The notes beneath the pieces were generated by a model. It made no database searches. It was not told where the DNA came from and was given only the letters and a program-made list of their open reading frames with translations. From an uncultured Alphaproteobacteria bacterium (GTDB lineage: Bacteria; Pseudomonadota; Alphaproteobacteria; Rhodobacterales; Rhodobacteraceae), in assembly GCA_902619165.1 (NCBI GenBank), contig CACNDI010000006.1, forward strand, positions 47,342 through 111,341: a DNA stretch of 64,000 bases. The letters run 5' to 3'. Below are positions 49,034 through 57,675 of the stretch, piece by piece. Each line of letters begins with the position of its first letter. The first letter of the stretch is position 1. The position numbers and the translations under genes are program-made.

Positions 49034-49969
49034 ATGCAACACGCAAAAAAATATTTTTCTTCTGATGAAATAAGACCTTTAGCTCAAAGATCTAATTTAA
49101 TGGGAGCGTTTTTGGTAACCCATTGCTTCTTTACTATAGCATTAGCAATATTTGTTTTTTCTATTTGGCCTAACGTATTTACTTTTATAATAGCAGTAAT
49201 GATTATAGGCTCTCGCCAATTAGGTCTTGCAATTTTGATGCATGACTCTGCACATAGAGCTTTATTTGCAAATGATTTTTTAAATGAGAAAATAGGATAT
49301 TGGGTCTGTGGTGCGCCAATTCTAGCAGATATGTTTGCTTACCGGCATTATCACTTGATGCATCATAAACATACTCAAACTGAAAACGACCCAGATCTTA
49401 ATCTATCAAAGCCATTTCCGACCTCTATCAGAAGTATAATAAGAAGAATAATTAGAGATATAACTGGCCAAACTGGCATTAAATCAATTTACAATCAAAT
49501 AAGAACAGCATTTAAATTAGCTTTTGATAAAGATGCAATTGACAGCTTAACAAAACAACCTCAAAGCTTTAAAGGAAACTCTATCCTTCAACCAATAATA
49601 GCTAACTTTATATTATTCATAGTCATGTGGATCGCGGGTGAATGGTGGTGGTGGTTTGCTTTTTGGCTCCTTCCATTGGTAACATGGTTTCAGTTAGTGG
49701 TCAGAATAAGAAGCATGGCCGAACACGCGGCTACAGATTTTTCAGATAATGAACTTCAAAATGTAAGAACCACATATGCAAATCCATTAGTCCGACTTTT
49801 TTTAGCTCCTTACTGGGTAAATTATCATTTAGAGCATCACCTGATAATGCATGTGCCATGCTGGCGTTTGAAAAAAGTACACACATTGTTGCTTAAAAAA
49901 GGATATGCAGACAGAATGAAAGTATCAAAAAATTATTTTGACGTGTTTAAACAGGTTACTACAAATTAA
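49034..49969 (+). CDS. Fatty acid desaturase family protein
   Basis: Histidine boxes HDSAHR, HLMHHKHTQ, HLEHHLIMH. Confidence 0.92.
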   Translation: MQHAKKYFSSDEIRPLAQRSNLMGAFLVTHCFFTIALAIFVFSIWPNVFTFIIAVMIIGSRQLGLAILMHDSAHRALFANDFLNEKIGYWVCGAPILADMFAYRHYHLMHHKHTQTENDPDLNLSKPFPTSIRSIIRRIIRDITGQTGIKSIYNQIRTAFKLAFDKDAIDSLTKQPQSFKGNSILQPIIANFILFIVMWIAGEWWWWFAFWLLPLVTWFQLVVRIRSMAEHAATDFSDNELQNVRTTYANPLVRLFLAPYWVNYHLEHHLIMHVPCWRLKKVHTLLLKKGYADRMKVSKNYFDVFKQVTTN

Positions 49970-50314
49970 TAGACAGTTAATCGAGCTAAAACAACGGATG
50001 CCTAGTTGCACGAAAACTTAGATCAAAAAACTTTAGTAATATTAGCTTCTTAAATTAAAGATCTATCTATTGTGATGCTAAAGACAGAAAGTAATTAAAC
50101 ATAACCGAGTCATAATATGTAACTTCTCCAGTATATTTCCTAAATTTATATAAAGCTTCATTAAAAGCAAAGTTATTAATATAGTTTAAAAAATACGGCT
50201 TAACTGTCTGACTTATTGGTTGACTACATTTCACAGAAATTGTGTGATGCATTTCAATTATTTTAAAAAAGTTTAAAATAGATTTTCTAGTTAGAATCGC
50301 ATAGGGATTTTTAA

Positions 50315-50617
50315 ATGTCAGAGCAAGAAGTATGGAGTGTAATTAAATACAAACCTAAGATTGGTTGTGAAGAAGAGTTTATTAACGAGCTCAAAAGACT
50401 TGAGAACATTATGAAGGAAAATAAATCATATAGTTTTCTTAATACCTTTATAAGATTAGAAACCGGAGAATTTGTACAAATTGCAAAAATGCCAAACTTA
50501 GATGCTTTATTGGATGGACAAGTAGCCGGCTTAGAATGGTTGGATAGCGTTGACCATTTACTTGAAAGGTACGAAAATGACAGTAGAACAGACTCATTTT
50601 CAGGATTTGTTATATAA
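50315..50617 (+). CDS. Small alpha/beta-barrel-like hypothetical protein (100 aa)
   Basis: VWSVIKYKPKIGCEEEFINELKRLE ... resembles dimeric alpha-beta barrel (ABM-like) proteins; family uncertain. Confidence 0.6.
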   Translation: MSEQEVWSVIKYKPKIGCEEEFINELKRLENIMKENKSYSFLNTFIRLETGEFVQIAKMPNLDALLDGQVAGLEWLDSVDHLLERYENDSRTDSFSGFVI

Positions 50618-50674
50618 TTTTTTACAAATAGTTTTAGTTGAAAATGGAAATCATAGGTATTTAGGAGTTAAATA

Positions 50675-51586
50675 ATGCAGAAAACAGCAGTAGTCACAGG
50701 AGCATCGAGAGGCTTCGGTAGAGGAATTGCATCCGTACTTTCTATGGAAGGAGAGTATAAAGTATTTGCCACCGCAAGAAACAAAGCCGCTTTAGGTAGT
50801 TTAAAGAAGGAAGTCGATGATTTTAAAGGCGCTGGTGAAGTAATCCCTTACGTTTTAGATCAAAATAATGACAAAGAGGTTGAAAAATTTTCTGAAGAAA
50901 TAACGAATGGCAATAATAAAATAGATCTTTTGGTTAACAGCGCATACCAAGGTTTAATCGCTATGACGCCTCATTTTGGGAAGCGCTTTTGGGAAAGACC
51001 TATTTCTGTATATGATGGACATATGGACGTAGGAGTGCGAAGCTCATATGTGATGAGCAAACTGATTGTTCCAAATATGATCAGTAACGGAAGTGGATTG
51101 ATATTGCAAATTTCGAGTTACGGGGGCTTTGTTTATCTTTTTGATGCTGGATATGGAGTTGCTCACGCTGCAATGGACCGTTTAAGTTATGACATGGCTA
51201 CAGAATTAAAGGATCATAACGTAAGAGCTATCACAATGCATCCCGGTGCAGGTCAAACGGAAATTACTGCTTTTCCTGATGGTGAAAGTCCTACCTACGT
51301 AGGTCGAGCAGTATTATCACTTATGGAGCAAGCTGATGAAAAATTCCTTGATAAGACGAATGGTAAAACAGTCTTTACTATCGATCTTGCAAAAAAATTT
51401 GATTTCAGGGAGGATTATGACGCAGATGGCTCTGTTAACGATGCCCGTTACGAGGGTTCAAGGCAGTATAAAAAGTTGATGCTGAGCACCTTACCTCAGT
51501 ATGATATAGAAACTCCATTACCAAATTATAGCGACACCAATAATGAAGGATTTGCAGATCTATTTAAGGGAGCAAAACAAAAATAA
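50675..51586 (+). CDS. SDR family oxidoreductase
   Basis: VVTGASRGFGRGIASVLS, QISSYGGFVYLFDAGYGVAHAAMDRLSYDMATEL. Confidence 0.9.
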   Translation: MQKTAVVTGASRGFGRGIASVLSMEGEYKVFATARNKAALGSLKKEVDDFKGAGEVIPYVLDQNNDKEVEKFSEEITNGNNKIDLLVNSAYQGLIAMTPHFGKRFWERPISVYDGHMDVGVRSSYVMSKLIVPNMISNGSGLILQISSYGGFVYLFDAGYGVAHAAMDRLSYDMATELKDHNVRAITMHPGAGQTEITAFPDGESPTYVGRAVLSLMEQADEKFLDKTNGKTVFTIDLAKKFDFREDYDADGSVNDARYEGSRQYKKLMLSTLPQYDIETPLPNYSDTNNEGFADLFKGAKQK

Positions 51587-51775
51587 AATTAACGTATAGA
51601 TCAAGTTGTTTTAAGAATGATCCCGAGAATTAGGGGTAGTGACTCCCAAGGTATTTTTCTAATCAACTATTAGTTGCTATGCTTTGAAATGAAGACCTTT
51701 TTTATTCATGCAAAAGCAGCAGTCCATCAGTTTATTTTAGGATAAGTGGATTATTCTTGTTAACTTTTCAAATTA

Positions 51776-52068
51776 TTACGTTAATTCTAAAGAACTAAGC
51801 TCATTTATAAGCTCGTCTATGAAGCCTTTATTTTTAAGCATACTTAGCTCGCCTCTTATTCTCTTGGCACTTTTTCCTTTTCCATCTTCATTTTTTTGTT
51901 TCTCAAAAAATTCTATTGCTTTCTTTTCATCACCCCTTTTCTTGTTTATGGAGCTTTTGTCATTGATGAACACTTTATCATTTTCTACTCTTGATGCTAA
52001 TAGTTTATCTAATGAACTAATATAGCTATAAATTAACCTTCAAATGTTTTATTCTCTAAAAGAGACAT
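51776..52068 (-). pseudogene. Small hypothetical gene with apparent single-base frameshift near 52036
   Basis: ATG at 52068 reads MSLLENKTFEG then TAA; a 1-nt shift continues as LIYSYISSLDKLLASRVENDKVFINDKSSINKKRGDEKKAIEFFEKQKNEDGKGKSAKRIRGELSMLKNKGFIDELINELSSLELT*. Confidence 0.45.
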
Positions 52069-52103
52069 ATTTCAATTCGCCTTAATAAAATTGTAAAACT
52101 TCG

Positions 52104-53969
52104 ATGAATTTTGAAAAAATAGATAGAAAAATTTCTGTGATATTTGCGACAGATGTCGTTGACTATAGCTTGCATATGGAAAAAGACGAGACAGGAACGA
52201 TAACAAGTCTAAGGGCATATGAAAAAATTTTAAAAGAAGCTTTTAAGAAACATGGAGGACGACTTTTCAATACAGGAGGAGATTCTTTCATGGCTGAGTT
52301 TTCCAGTGCAGTAAAGGCTGTAGAATGTGCTATCGATTTCCAAAATATTGTAAAAGAGAAAAATATAAAACCTGCTCTTAGTTTTAGGATAGGAATTAAT
52401 GCAGGGGATGTGATACTAGAGAAGAAAAATCTGCTGGGCGATGGCGTTAATGTAGCAGCGCGCCTTGAGCAATTATCACAACCTAATGGGATAACCATTT
52501 CAAAAAGTATCTTCGATTATATTGAAGGTAAATTAGATTTAAAAATTCAAGATTTAGGTATTCAACAGGTCAAGAAAAACAAGTTTCATGCTTTTGACAT
52601 TTTACTAGATCCAACACAAAAAAGAGATTTAAAGAAAAAGAAATATAATCTTATAATAGCTAGTGTAGTCGCACTATTTCTTCTGTTCTTTGGTTTTGTT
52701 TATTACCAAACTACCAACAACGGTGAAACTCCTGAGACCTTAATCACTAAATCTGATAGGCCATCTATTCTTGTGCTACCCTTTAAAAATCTTTCTGCTT
52801 CAGAAAATGAATTTGTTGCCTCCGGTATAACCGATACACTCATATCAACTCTTTCTAACTATAAACAACTTTTAGTGCAATCCCGAAACACTAGTGATTT
52901 TGTTTCAAAAAATAAATTTTCTGATAAAGAAATATTAGCAAACTATAAAACGCAGTATGTCATATCCGGTAGTGTTCAGGTAGCAGGTGAAAAAACACGT
53001 ATAAATGTTCAGCTTAATGATCTTTTGAAAAACGACACTCTCTACTCAGAAAAATATGACTTTGAGTTGCAAGATTTATTTAAAGTGCAAGACACGCTCA
53101 GTGAAGAAATTTTAAATAAGTTGTCAATTAAGCTTATAGTAGGTTCACTTGGTCAAGATTATAGAAAATACTTTAAGTCTGTAGAAAGCTGGCGTAAAAG
53201 CTTTAAGGCAAGGTCAGAGCTTATAAAAGGTACTCCTGAAAGCATTCAAAATCTTGGCAGGCTTGCCGATGAATTGATGCGTGATGAGCCTGACAATCCA
53301 ATGTCGCTAGTTTTAAAAGGATGGCATCTACTATATACAGTAACAAACAAGCAAGAAGCTATAAAGGGTTATAAACTGGCTTTAAAGTCTATACAGCTAG
53401 GTCCAGATATTTCAGAAACACACGTATTAACAGCTTTTTTCGAATTTGGTCATGCAGAAAAGCTTTTTGATCAAAGAAAAGACGCACTAGCTTTAGCAGA
53501 AAAAAGGGCTGTAATTGCAGGAGAGTTAAATAAAAGTAGTCCCCATGCCTTTGCATCTGTTGGCAATATTCTTTCAGGAGTTGGAAAATATAAAGAAGCA
53601 CTTCCCAATTATAAAAAGGCAATTGCTATAGCGCCACATGCTGAGTCGTGGATCAAGACAGCGTTTTTAAATACGCTCGTGATACTTGAAAAATATGATG
53701 AAGCTATTCCTATAGCAATAGAATTGGCGAGTGCTGATCAATTCGCATCTAATTCGAGGGCAGCTGCTTTTTCAATGCTGGCTTTTATTAGCTTTAAACA
53801 AGGAAATAAAAAGAAGGCTTCTCAATATATTGAGAAATTACAAAATCTTGATTTGAAAGAGTTACAAATGTCACCTTTGGAAATAGTGATGGGCAGCCTA
53901 TACAACATAGAGGACGACAGCTTCAAAGGAGAATTTAAGAACACTCTTTATGGGTTAGGACTCATATAA
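52104..53969 (+). CDS. Adenylate/guanylate cyclase domain + TM + TolB-like + TPR protein
   Basis: ISVIFATDVVDYSLHMEKDE, GDGVNVAARLEQLSQPNGITISKSI, TM stretch, PSILVLPFKNLSASENEFVASGITDTLISTLS, C-terminal TPR-like repeats. Confidence 0.92.
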   Translation: MNFEKIDRKISVIFATDVVDYSLHMEKDETGTITSLRAYEKILKEAFKKHGGRLFNTGGDSFMAEFSSAVKAVECAIDFQNIVKEKNIKPALSFRIGINAGDVILEKKNLLGDGVNVAARLEQLSQPNGITISKSIFDYIEGKLDLKIQDLGIQQVKKNKFHAFDILLDPTQKRDLKKKKYNLIIASVVALFLLFFGFVYYQTTNNGETPETLITKSDRPSILVLPFKNLSASENEFVASGITDTLISTLSNYKQLLVQSRNTSDFVSKNKFSDKEILANYKTQYVISGSVQVAGEKTRINVQLNDLLKNDTLYSEKYDFELQDLFKVQDTLSEEILNKLSIKLIVGSLGQDYRKYFKSVESWRKSFKARSELIKGTPESIQNLGRLADELMRDEPDNPMSLVLKGWHLLYTVTNKQEAIKGYKLALKSIQLGPDISETHVLTAFFEFGHAEKLFDQRKDALALAEKRAVIAGELNKSSPHAFASVGNILSGVGKYKEALPNYKKAIAIAPHAESWIKTAFLNTLVILEKYDEAIPIAIELASADQFASNSRAAAFSMLAFISFKQGNKKKASQYIEKLQNLDLKELQMSPLEIVMGSLYNIEDDSFKGEFKNTLYGLGLI

Positions 53970-54070
53970 TTCAACAGTATTAATACTGAACCTAATTTAC
54001 AACGAACATTTACCTAAATGTGTCAATTTGGCGCTAGAAACCACGGGTTAAAAAACAATATTTCAATGGA

Positions 54071-54086
54071 GGGATTTGAAAATCCC
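54071..54086. other. Perfect hairpin GGGATT-TGAA-AATCCC
   Basis: gggatttgaaaatccc at 54071-54086, inverted repeat in the noncoding gap; T-run follows about 14 nt downstream, so not a canonical terminator. Confidence 0.35.
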
Positions 54087-54103
54087 TAACGCCAGTCGTT
54101 TTT

Positions 54104-54125
54104 TTTGGCATTACGTTTGGCATTA
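54104..54125. repeat. Tandem direct repeat TTTGGCATTA(CG)
   Basis: TTTGGCATTA at 54104-54113 and 54116-54125, 12-nt period. Confidence 0.6.
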
Positions 54126-54159
54126 AAAAAAATAACGTATTGATTTTATTGGGAAAAAT

Positions 54160-54192
54160 TGGCTCCGGCGGTTGGGATCGAACCAACGACCC
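54160..54192 (-). other. 3' tRNA fragment (tRNA-Asn-like), putative integration attachment core
   Basis: Minus strand: GG-GTC-GTTGG-TTCGATC-CCAAC-CGCCGGA-G-CCA, i.e. T-stem/loop, 3' acceptor strand, G discriminator, CCA; no anticodon arm, D-arm or TCCGGCG 5' acceptor strand adjoining. Confidence 0.75.
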
Positions 54193-54193
54193 T

Positions 54194-54223
54194 AGTGTCA
54201 TACCTGATCATAAAGTGTCACAC
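54194..54223. repeat. Direct repeats AGTGTCAYAC with 20-bp spacing
   Basis: AGTGTCATAC (54194-54203) and AGTGTCACAC (54214-54223), centred on a TGATCA palindrome, directly flanking the tRNA fragment. Confidence 0.5.
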
Positions 54224-54307
54224 TCATCTTTTAAGCAGCTTGTCAGCAGCGGAGGAATTTTGTCGTTATTTTGGGTTGTGGCTTTAAAAAAGCTTGAGTA
54301 GTTTTAA

Positions 54308-55717
54308 TCACTTTTCATTATCTTTTATAAAATCAAAACAAGCTGCTGCAACATTTTCAGGTCTTTCGATATGGGTCCAATGCAGTGCATCTTTAATAAT
54401 AACAAATCTCGAAAATCTTGCCCCTTTCTTTGTTTTTATAGTTGAGTATTTATTAGAAGAATTAGTTTTAACAAATTTCTTCCAGTTTTTTTTCCATGTT
54501 GGATCAGCTCTATCTTGAAATTTCCCCCCTGGAAGTAGGTCCTCTATTTCATTTGGCCAAAAATTCCAAATACCCCAATAGGGTTGATCTCCAGTATGGT
54601 TTGATATTATTCCGAAATCGCCGGGTAAATCAGCAAAAATATATGTTGGGAACCTTAATCTAAAAAGTCTAAAAATCCCAGTTACTTTACCAAATCCAAT
54701 CAATCCCATAATTTTTCTATAAAATGGCATTTTTTTAGCACCAGGAATTTTTTCTGCGAGAAGCATTTCATCGGATCCTTGAAATTGCATCATAGGAAAG
54801 TCCGTGTCTAGTATACAAAAGCCTCGAGATCGATCGGAACGCCTTCTTCCTTCATCAAGAAAATCGGTCTGCCGAAATATTTGCCTTGTCAGCTTAAAAA
54901 AATAATCAGATTGATTTGGCATTCCTTGAATTGCCTCCCATCGATCAGATATTTCTGTCCCTCTTTTTGCTATTGATGCCTCTTTAGAAAATGAGGGCGC
55001 AATAAATCCAAAAGGAGCACCACCCATAATTGCGCCTTTCAAAAGTTTAGGAAATGCTTTAGTAGCCATAATTCGATGAGGTGGACCCAGAAAAATCCCC
55101 TCTTCAGTCAGTTTTGTCCATTCTTCTTTGAAATTGGTCCAGCCCTGTGATCCTCTTGAATAAGAAATTGCCATCTCAGGGTACTGAGCAAGCATATTAT
55201 CCATGACTATACATCCGCGATCATGTCCCACAAAATGAGCTTTCTTTATTTTTAATCCAACAGAGATAATCTTTTTCAGTGTGTGAGCACAATTTTCTAA
55301 GTCAAATCGAGGATCTATTTTCACCTTTCCCCTCATTTTTATAATTTTGCCAGGAGGTATATAACCGTCATATTTGGCCGTCATTGTAGGGTGTTTTTTA
55401 ATTACGGTGTACTCTTCTAGAAATGGCACAGTTACAGTTATAAAATAAAATTTACTCTCTTTATCATTAATTACCATGTTAGACACAAGCCAGCGCGCGT
55501 CTGCTAAACTGTCTTCAAATACGCCCATCATTAAAATTACCGGTGTACCTTTTTTATTTCCTGCCAATGAAACTCTGTGCTTATGGCCTTCAATCTCGAT
55601 ATATTTAACCACGAAATTGATCCCATTTGTTTGAGGAAGTGAGTACATTTTTTTTGCCATTTTTTTAGGTTTGAACAATTTCGATTTTTGATTAGCCAGA
55701 CCCGTTGACTTTAGCAA
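54308..55717 (-). CDS. Alpha/beta hydrolase (epoxide-hydrolase/dehalogenase-like)
   Basis: GTPVILMMGVFEDSLADARWL, AHFVGHDRGCIVMDNMLAQYP nucleophile elbow, C-terminal DALHWTHIERPENVAAACFDFI. Confidence 0.85.
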   Translation of the reverse strand: MLKSTGLANQKSKLFKPKKMAKKMYSLPQTNGINFVVKYIEIEGHKHRVSLAGNKKGTPVILMMGVFEDSLADARWLVSNMVINDKESKFYFITVTVPFLEEYTVIKKHPTMTAKYDGYIPPGKIIKMRGKVKIDPRFDLENCAHTLKKIISVGLKIKKAHFVGHDRGCIVMDNMLAQYPEMAISYSRGSQGWTNFKEEWTKLTEEGIFLGPPHRIMATKAFPKLLKGAIMGGAPFGFIAPSFSKEASIAKRGTEISDRWEAIQGMPNQSDYFFKLTRQIFRQTDFLDEGRRRSDRSRGFCILDTDFPMMQFQGSDEMLLAEKIPGAKKMPFYRKIMGLIGFGKVTGIFRLFRLRFPTYIFADLPGDFGIISNHTGDQPYWGIWNFWPNEIEDLLPGGKFQDRADPTWKKNWKKFVKTNSSNKYSTIKTKKGARFSRFVIIKDALHWTHIERPENVAAACFDFIKDNEK

Positions 55718-55759
55718 TGTTAAAGTTCAAAATAAATACCTAAAGTTTAGGAAAATATA

Positions 55760-56692
55760 TTGAAATTAGGAACAGTTGAACATAAAAAAGAAATTAAGGT
55801 TATCGTTTTAGTTGAAAATGATACTTTTCTTGATGTCGCGAAGGCAGCAGCTCAAGCTAGAATCACTGATTTCGACTTTACAGACATGCAACGATTAATT
55901 GAACAAGGCGAGAATGCTTTGGAGAAGGTATCGTTTCTGCTTGATCAAAGTAATGAGAGTTGTTTTATCTCCGCTGACGAAGTAGTTTTTCGCCCGCCTG
56001 TAATACCATTACAATATAGAGCATTTTCAATTTTCGAAGATCATTTAAAAAATGCGTTTGCACAAGCTACTAAGCTTTCAGGTATAAAGTATGAGATACC
56101 TCCAGTGTGGTATGAACAGCCAATTTATTATAAAGGCAATAGACTCTCTTTTGTTGGTCATAAAGCAGAAATAAAATGGCCATCATTTTCCGAATTTTTA
56201 GATATAGAATTGGAAATAGCAGCTATTATTGGAAAAAAAGGGAGAGATATTAAAGAAGAAGACGCTTCAAATTATATTTTTGGCTATAGTATTTTAAACG
56301 ATATATCTGCTAGAGATGCACAAATGAAAGAAATGCCTGGTCAAATGGGCCCGGCAAAAAGCAAGGATTTCGATACTGGCAATGTTCTAGGCCCTTTTAT
56401 TTTAACAGCAGATGAAGTTGATCACCCTGTTGCTTTAAACATGGAAGCAAGAGTGAATGGGAGCGTGTGGGGCGGTGGTAATAGTAAAGATATGCATCAC
56501 TCTTTTTCTGATATAATTGCTCACATTTCTAGATCAGAGACAATTTACCCCGGAGAGGTTATCGGTTCAGGGACGGTTGGTACCGGTTCAGGGATAGAGT
56601 CCGGTAAAAAACTAGCCCCAGGTGATGAATTTGAACTTGAGATTGAAAAAATTGGGACTCTTTCTAATAAAATAGTAAGGACAGGTTTATGA
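55760..56692 (+). CDS. Fumarylacetoacetate hydrolase (FAH) family protein
   Basis: LDIELEIAAIIGKKGRDI, FGYSILNDISARDAQ, KSKDFDTGNVLGPFILTADEV, PGEVIGSGTVGTGSG. Confidence 0.93.
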   Translation: MKLGTVEHKKEIKVIVLVENDTFLDVAKAAAQARITDFDFTDMQRLIEQGENALEKVSFLLDQSNESCFISADEVVFRPPVIPLQYRAFSIFEDHLKNAFAQATKLSGIKYEIPPVWYEQPIYYKGNRLSFVGHKAEIKWPSFSEFLDIELEIAAIIGKKGRDIKEEDASNYIFGYSILNDISARDAQMKEMPGQMGPAKSKDFDTGNVLGPFILTADEVDHPVALNMEARVNGSVWGGGNSKDMHHSFSDIIAHISRSETIYPGEVIGSGTVGTGSGIESGKKLAPGDEFELEIEKIGTLSNKIVRTGL

Positions 56693-57315
56693 GCAAATGG
56701 GATACCACTGGTCTTGATGAAAACAAAAAACCGAGGTTGGACTATAAAAATCGTGATCAATTATCTGATGAGTTAAAAGATATCTTTGACTCTATCGTGT
56801 CATCCAAAAGAGGTGTGGGAACCCTATCAAATGGCGCACTTCCAGGACCTTTTAATGCTTGGATGTATACAGATCCTGAAATGGCAGACGCTTTGGATAA
56901 AATTGGCGTTGCCATCAGAGTAAATACTAAAAATGCTCCCGCAGATATGAAAGCTATTGCTATATGTACCGTTGCTGTACATTATAAAAGTAATGTAGAA
57001 TTCTGGGCACACAGTCAAACTGCTCTGGCAAATGGTGTTTCTCAAGACATCTTGAATGATTTACTTGCAGAAAGGGACCCTTCGTTTGAGAAGACAGATA
57101 CAGGAAAGCGCTTAAAAATAGCTTATTTATTTGCAAAAGAATATCTTGCAACCTTCAGAGTTTCTGACACCACATATAAAGAAACCCTCGACATGATTGG
57201 GTCTAAAAAAGGACTTATAGAATTCATTCTAGCGATTTCACACTATATCGGTTTGGCCGCTCAATTAAATATTTTGAGAGTACCAAATCCTGGAGACAAA
57301 CAATTTTTTGATTAA
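56689..57315 (+). CDS. Carboxymuconolactone decarboxylase family protein
   Basis: PFNAWMYTDPEMADALDKIGVAIR, MKAIAICTVAVHYKSNVEFWAHSQTALANGVS; ATGA overlap with FAH gene. Confidence 0.88.
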   Translation: MSKWDTTGLDENKKPRLDYKNRDQLSDELKDIFDSIVSSKRGVGTLSNGALPGPFNAWMYTDPEMADALDKIGVAIRVNTKNAPADMKAIAICTVAVHYKSNVEFWAHSQTALANGVSQDILNDLLAERDPSFEKTDTGKRLKIAYLFAKEYLATFRVSDTTYKETLDMIGSKKGLIEFILAISHYIGLAAQLNILRVPNPGDKQFFD

Positions 57316-57318
57316 GAA

Positions 57319-57675
57319 ATGAGTGACGTTATTGCAATTATAAAGTCTGAAGAATTAGTCGAATTAGGCGCTCTAATGGTCGATCTTCCCCAAAATGCTG
57401 ATGGTCTTAAAGTTTTAATTACAAGATTTGAAGGTAAGGTTAGGGCGTGGATAAATTCATGTCCTCACGATGGTAGACCTCTTTGTCGTGACCCAGCATT
57501 TCTGTGGGAAAAAAGAAAAAAGTTACTTCAGTGTATGAACCATCAAGCCTTGTTTGATGCAAAAACTGGAATATGCGAAGAAGGGCCATGTAAGGGGAAA
57601 TCACTTTATGGCTTGATAACCAAAGAAAAAAATAACCAGATAATAGTTTCTAAAGGAGAACCGAAAAATGGATGA
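57319..57675 (+). CDS. Rieske [2Fe-2S] ferredoxin-like protein
   Basis: CPHDGRPL (CxH) and CMNHQALFDAKTGICEEGPCKGKSL (CxxH). Confidence 0.92.
   Translation: MSDVIAIIKSEELVELGALMVDLPQNADGLKVLITRFEGKVRAWINSCPHDGRPLCRDPAFLWEKRKKLLQCMNHQALFDAKTGICEEGPCKGKSLYGLITKEKNNQIIVSKGEPKNG

Noticed and set aside
50067-50252. 61-aa minus-strand ORF between desaturase and the 100-aa gene
   Set aside because: No Shine-Dalgarno-like sequence or recognisable family; could be real but not supportable from sequence alone.
53975-53988. CAGTATTAATACTG perfect palindrome after the cyclase-TPR gene
   Set aside because: Short, AT-rich, no U-tract or second copy seen; insufficient for an operator or terminator call.
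54104-54125. TTTGGCATTA tandem repeat considered as a CRISPR remnant
   Set aside because: Only two 10-bp units with 2-bp spacing; not CRISPR-like. Kept only as a possible arm-type repeat.
54155-54300. Plus-strand reading ...GSGGWDRTNDPSVIPDHKVSHSSF...
   Set aside because: The GWDRTND-like peptide is what antisense translation of a tRNA T-arm gives, so it reflects the tRNA fragment rather than a protein.
54294-54518. 74-aa plus-strand ORF starting near the tRNA fragment
   Set aside because: Antisense to the 3' end of the alpha/beta hydrolase; no domain.
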